Below, piece after piece: positions 61,301-64,000 of a DNA stretch of 64,000 bases. How positions within the stretch are numbered: position 1 is the stretch's first letter; each line of letters begins with the position of its first letter. The DNA is from Lasioglossum baleicum. Taxonomy: Eukaryota; Arthropoda; Insecta; Hymenoptera; Halictidae. Both the position numbers and the translations under genes were made by a program. The stretch is from NCBI RefSeq assembly GCF_051020765.1, contig NC_134930.1, forward strand, positions 5,766,001-5,830,000, read 5' to 3'. The notes beneath the pieces were generated by a model, which saw only the letters and a list, made by a program, of their open reading frames with translations, ran no database searches and was not told the origin of the DNA.

Positions 61301-63151
61301 TCGCGGAAGACACCGATCAGTCCCATCTCGGCCTCATGGCTAAGAAGGTAGTGTATACCAGTTCGGGGACGAAACCGGTGAGTCCCATCTCGGCCTCATG
61401 GCTAAGATGGTAGTGTATACCTGTTCGCGGACGACACCGGTAAGTCCCTTCTCGGCCTCATGGCTAAGAAGGTAGTGTATACCTGTTCGCGGACGACACC
61501 GATCAGTCCCATCTCGGCCACATGGCTAAGAAGGTAGTGTATACCTGTTCGCGGACAACACCGATCAGTCCCATCTCTGCCTCATGGCTAAGAAGGTAGT
61601 GTATACCAGTTCCCGACGACACCGGTGAGTCCCATCTCGGCCTCATGGCTAAGAAGGTAGTGTATACCTGTTCGCGGACGACACCGATCAGTCCCTTCTC
61701 GGCCTCATGGCTAAGAAGGTAGTGTATACCAGTTCGGGGACGAAACCGGTGAGTCCCACCTCGGCCTCATGGCTAAGAAGGTAGTGTATACCTGTTCGCG
61801 GACGACACCGATCAGTCCCATCTCGGCCTCATGGCTAAGAAGGTAGTGTATACCAGTTCCGGACGACACCGGTAAGTCCCTTCTCGGCCTCATGGCTAAG
61901 AAGGTAGTGTATACCTGTTCGCGGACGACACCGATCAGTCCCTTCTCGGCCTCATGGCTAAGAAGGTAGTGTATACCAGTTCGGGGACGAAACCGGTGAG
62001 TCCCACCTCGGCCTCATGGCTAAGAAGGTAGTGTATACCTGTTCGCGGACGACACCGATCAGTCCCATCTCGGCCTCATGGCTAAGAAGGTAGTGTATAC
62101 CAGTTCCGGACGACACCGGTGAGTCCCATCTCGGCCTCATGGCTAAGAAGGTAGTGTATACCTGTTCGCGGACGACACCGATCAGTCCCTTCTCGACCTC
62201 ATGGCTAAGAAGGTAGTGTATACCAGTTCGGGGACGAAACCGGTGAGTCCCATCTCGGCTTCATGGCTAGGAAGGTAGTGTATACCTGTTCGCGGACGAC
62301 ACTGATCAGTCCCATCTCGGCCACATCGCTAAGAAGGTAGTGTATACCTGTTCGCGGACAACACCGATCAGTCCCATCTCGGCCTCATAGCTAAGAAGGT
62401 AGTGTATACCTGTTCGCGGACGACACCGATCAGTCCCTTCTCGGCCTCATGGCTAAGAAGGTAGTGTATACCAGTTCGGGGACGAAACCGGTGAGTCCCA
62501 CCTCGGCCTCATGGCTAAGAAGGTAGTGTATACCTGTTCGCGGACGACACCGATCAGTCCCATCTCGGCCTCATGGCTAAGAAGGTAGTGTATACCAGTT
62601 CCGGACGACACCGGTAAGTCCCTTCTCGGCCTCATGGCTAAGAAGGTAGTGTATACCAGTTCCGGACGACACCGGTGAGTCCCATCTCGGCCTCATGGCT
62701 AAGAAGGTAGTGTATACCTGTTCGCGGACGACACCGATCAGTCCCTTCTCGGCCTCATGGCTAAGAAGGTAGTGTATACCAGTTCGGGGACGAAACCGGT
62801 GAGTCCCATCTCGGCCTCATGGCTAAGAAGGTAGTGTATACCTGTTCGCGGACGACACCGATCAGTCCCATCTCGGCCTCGTGGCTAAGAAGGTAGTGTA
62901 TACCAGTTCCGGACGACACCGGTAAGTCCCTTCTCGGCCTCATGGCTAAGAAGGTAGTGTATACCAGTTCGGGGACGAAACCGGTGAGTCCCATCTCGGC
63001 CTCATGGCTAAGAAGGTAGTGTATACCTGTTCGCGTCCGACACCGATCAGTCCCATCTCGGCCTCATGGCTAAGAAGGTAGTGTATACCAGTTCGGGGAC
63101 GAAACCGGTGAGTCCCAACTCGGCCTCATGGCTAAGATGGTAGTGTATACT

Positions 63152-63179
63152 GTGACGTGGCAGATTCCGCCTACGTCAC
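63152..63179. repeat. Imperfect inverted repeat at the array junction
   Basis: GTGACGT (63,152-63,158) plus GGC pairs with GCC (63,169-63,171) and ACGTCAC (63,173-63,179). There is a one-base bulge (T at 63,172) and a 7-base loop. The arms contain TGACGT, the core of a CRE/bZIP site. It begins one base inside the non-satellite sequence, which makes it either the terminal structure of an inserted element or a regulatory dyad. Confidence 0.8.
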
Positions 63180-63297
63180 TCCGAACCTTAAGCGAAGGAC
63201 CGGGTCACTGGAAAGCGGCATAATAACGAAACGGTTATAACGAGCGCTCTCCCTGGGACATCCGAACGCCCAAAAGAATAGAATTATCGCATTTGAA

Positions 63298-63319
63298 TGT
63301 CGCGCCGCCGGGCGCGACA
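63298..63319. repeat. Perfect 9-bp inverted repeat
   Basis: TGTCGCGCC (63,298-63,306) is followed by the four-base loop GCCG and its exact complement GGCGCGACA (63,311-63,319). It would form a very stable GC-rich hairpin. No T-run follows, so there is no reason to call it a bacterial-type terminator. Role unknown. Confidence 0.85.
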
Positions 63320-63377
63320 AGAGTTTTCAGAAACCACCGAAATCGGCGAGGAGCCCGATACCTGTCTCCGGCCGCCG

Positions 63378-63698
63378 ATTGGCGGAAGGCCGCAAGCGGA
63401 GACGCTCGGAACACCAATCACAGGGCGCCGCTGGCAAGGAAGACGGCGAGGATTGGACCGAGCCCGGATCTGTCAACCCGGAGAAAGCGACGAGGCTGTT
63501 AAACATAAGGACGATCAGCAGTCCACCCTCGTCGACGTCTCATCCGGAAAATGCCATGAGAGCTACACCGGAACGGCTCGGATCCATGGATGCCGACTTA
63601 CCGCCTTATATCGGCCGGGCTTCGGAAAATAGAAAATACCGAAGGCCCGGGCCGACATGTCATCGAGTCGTCCCTGCGCCCAGAAACAACGTGATTGG
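63378..63698. promoter_or_regulatory. Three CCAAT-box motifs (putative)
   Basis: ATTGG occurs at 63,378-63,382, CCAAT at 63,414-63,418 and ATTGG at 63,694-63,698, within a GC-rich, CpG-containing stretch. CCAAT boxes bound by NF-Y are common in eukaryotic promoters and in some LTR U3 regions. Five-base motifs are weak evidence on their own. The first one is the loop plus edge of a short CCGCC/GGCGG hairpin. Confidence 0.25.
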
Positions 63699-63889
63699 CC
63701 CGAGCGTCGCCGAAGACGAGAGTGGGGGGAAAACTCGCTTCCGCGTTCCGAAGCATCTCGAACTGGGCCACTGGGTCGAAGGACTACAATTAGTAAAGAC
63801 GTGCGAACCTTAGACCGCGATTCAAAAAGTATTTTGCGACTGCCGCCATTACAGCGATATTGGTAAGTGCCGGTCAGGCTTCATTTCGA

Positions 63890-63896
63890 TATAATT
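63890..63896 (+). promoter_or_regulatory. TATA-like element (putative)
   Basis: TATAATT lies in the only clearly AT-rich patch of the distal flank, downstream of the CCAAT motifs. In an LTR interpretation it would mark the U3/R boundary region. No matching initiator or downstream gene is visible before the window ends, so this is a weak call. Confidence 0.2.
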
Positions 63897-63948
63897 TTGT
63901 GACCAGTTCGTGTTGGTTCGGGGACGTTATTTGAGTTCGCGAAAGTTC

Positions 63949-63966
63949 GTACCGCGGTGTACCGCG
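63949..63966 (+). repeat. Short direct/inverted repeat GTACCGCG
   Basis: GTACCGCG occurs at 63,949-63,956 and again at 63,959-63,966. The middle also reads as an inverted repeat, CGCGGT, GT, ACCGCG. Close by, TTCGCGAA at 63,936-63,943 is an 8-bp palindrome. These are small GC-rich symmetries with no assigned role. Confidence 0.6.
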
Positions 63967-64000
63967 TGTTTCCCCGCGTTTACCGTTGACCAGGAGTCGC

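Larger units (their letters stand above)
1..63150. repeat. 62-bp satellite DNA array, ~1,000 monomers
   Basis: A single tandem array fills the stretch. Each unit begins near CCCATCTCGGCCTCATGG, continues through CTAAGAAGGTAGTGTATACC and ends in a 20-22-bp variable cassette followed by GAGT, AAGT or CAGT. Unit length is 62, 61 or 60 bp depending on the cassette. All units I followed lie in the same orientation, and I saw no transposon, gene or inverted block inside. The first base of the window is already in phase with a monomer start (by my chosen phase), so the array extends leftwards. The right end is sharp at 63,150. This size and higher-order organisation are characteristic of eukaryotic satellite DNA. 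Whether it is centromeric, subtelomeric or interstitial cannot be told from sequence alone. I do not recognise the family by name. Confidence 0.97.
50980..63150 (+). repeat. 7.47-kb duplication reaching the array end
   Basis: About 50,980-55,300 matches about 58,446-62,760 at offset 7,466 (121 monomers). The remainder to ~56,670 matches the sequence up to 63,150 at offset 6,479, because the first copy contains an extra 987-bp tandem duplication. Markers include GGTTTGTGCC (~52,059 and ~59,525), D cassettes (52,661 and 60,127) and CTCGACCTC (54,727 and 62,193). The right edge of the array therefore cuts through the middle of a known higher-order unit. Confidence 0.87.
63151..64000 (+). mobile_element. 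Non-satellite flank; possible LTR retrotransposon 5' LTR (partial)
   Basis: The satellite breaks inside a monomer after GTGTATAC and unrelated sequence starts TGTGACGTGGC. Seen directly: a TG start, an opening imperfect hairpin, a second perfect hairpin, three CCAAT/ATTGG boxes and a TATA-like TATAATT at 63,890. LTRs begin TG and end CA, and gypsy-type (Ty3) elements often start TGTGACG and favour alternating purine/pyrimidine targets. GTGTATAC is such a run. Against it: no LTR end, primer-binding site, gag/pol or target duplication can be seen, since the window stops 850 bases in. It could equally be the chromosomal edge of the array. No convincing gene is present; open frames of up to 144 codons on the plus strand look unremarkable. 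Confidence 0.42.

Noticed and set aside
19..62994. More than a hundred minus-strand open frames of 60-159 codons with recurring peptides such as MGLTGFVPELVYTTF and LPVSSGTGIHYLLS
   Set aside because: They are readings of the same monomer in successive frames: 62 is not a multiple of three, so a frame crosses the unit in different phases. Frames stop where a 62-bp unit is read as ...NWYTLPS-stop and run on where a 61-bp C unit shifts the phase. Lengths follow cassette order, and there is no conserved start, end or codon bias.
1..63150. CRISPR array
   Set aside because: The period is in the right range, but the 'spacers' are a few recurring cassettes rather than unique sequences, the unit count is far too high, and no cas gene is present.
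1..63150. Tandem repeat region of a giant repetitive protein gene
   Set aside because: The unit is 60-62 bp with mixed lengths that break frame every few monomers, and no strand has a frame that stays open through the array.
1..63150. Telomeric repeat, rDNA spacer or tRNA cluster
   Set aside because: There are no short telomeric G-rich motifs in tandem, no rRNA-like sequence and no clover-leaf or A/B-box pair in the monomer.
63298..63319. Rho-independent terminator
   Set aside because: The hairpin is strong but is not followed by a T-run, and the context is eukaryotic satellite DNA.
63379..63813. 144-codon plus-strand open frame in the flank (with overlapping frames 63,297-63,632, 63,293-63,502 and 63,657-63,866, and a minus-strand frame at 63,235-63,417)
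   Set aside because: Several overlapping frames are open at once in GC-rich DNA, no domain or motif is recognisable, the composition is hydrophilic and low in structure, and there is no supporting start or splice context. A retroelement or host exon cannot be excluded but is not supported.
63915..63932. Retroviral-type primer-binding site starting TGGTTCGGGG
   Set aside because: It begins TGG, but the upstream bases do not end in CA as an LTR would, and the sequence does not resemble the 3' end of a tRNA that I recognise.

Overview
The window is almost entirely one satellite DNA array. Bases 1 to about 63,150 are an uninterrupted head-to-tail array of a unit of about 62 bp, roughly a thousand copies, all in the same orientation as far as I can read. 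It continues past the left edge of the window. The last ~850 bases (63,151-64,000) are non-repetitive and begin abruptly in the middle of a monomer. I find no convincing protein gene, RNA gene, CRISPR array or prokaryotic operon. A 63-kb, 62-bp-period satellite with higher-order structure points to a eukaryotic genome (pericentromeric, subtelomeric or other heterochromatin). The LTR-like junction sequence would fit an arthropod or other invertebrate, but I cannot name the species.

The monomer has a nearly invariant ~38-40-bp core, which ends in the alternating purine/pyrimidine run GTGTATAC. After it comes a 20-22-bp cassette of four main forms. Form A contains TTCGGGGACGAAACC (62-bp unit), B contains TTCGCGGACGACACCGATC (62 bp), C contains TTCCGGACGACACCGG (61 bp) and D contains TCCCGGGGGCACCGG (60 bp). 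Differences in cassette order, plus sparse point mutations, make the array readable as a history of nested segmental duplications.

Layout, with bounds good to about one monomer: 0.5-5.3 kb, ~1.67/3.34-kb higher-order copies with a small exact trimer repeat at 1,981-2,352; 5.7-9.1 kb, a block repeated 2,097 bp downstream; 10.26-20.55 kb, a direct tandem duplication of a 5,179-bp (84-monomer) unit; 19.5-23.3 kb, a 1,788-bp tandem duplication; 25.2-29.9 kb, a 2,587-bp duplication with a third partial copy; 30.9-35.0 kb, a copy related to 20-23 kb, itself duplicated at 2.16-2.4 kb; 35-40.7 kb, a mosaic including a displaced copy of ~9.5-10.8 kb; 40.7-47.2 kb, a 3,457-bp duplication; 46.1-49.9 kb, a 2,161-bp duplication; 51.0-63.15 kb, a 7,466-bp duplication containing younger 1,050-bp and 987-bp tandem duplications and a 1.3-kb block copied to or from ~31.4-32.7 kb.

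The array stops at ...GTGTATAC|TGTGACG.... The flank starts with TG, opens with an imperfect hairpin, and carries CCAAT boxes and a TATA-like site. This is compatible with the 5' end of an LTR of a retrotransposon inserted into a monomer, but the other LTR, primer-binding site and coding region are not in view. The many small minus-strand open frames in the array are a by-product of the monomer length and sequence and are not annotated as genes.
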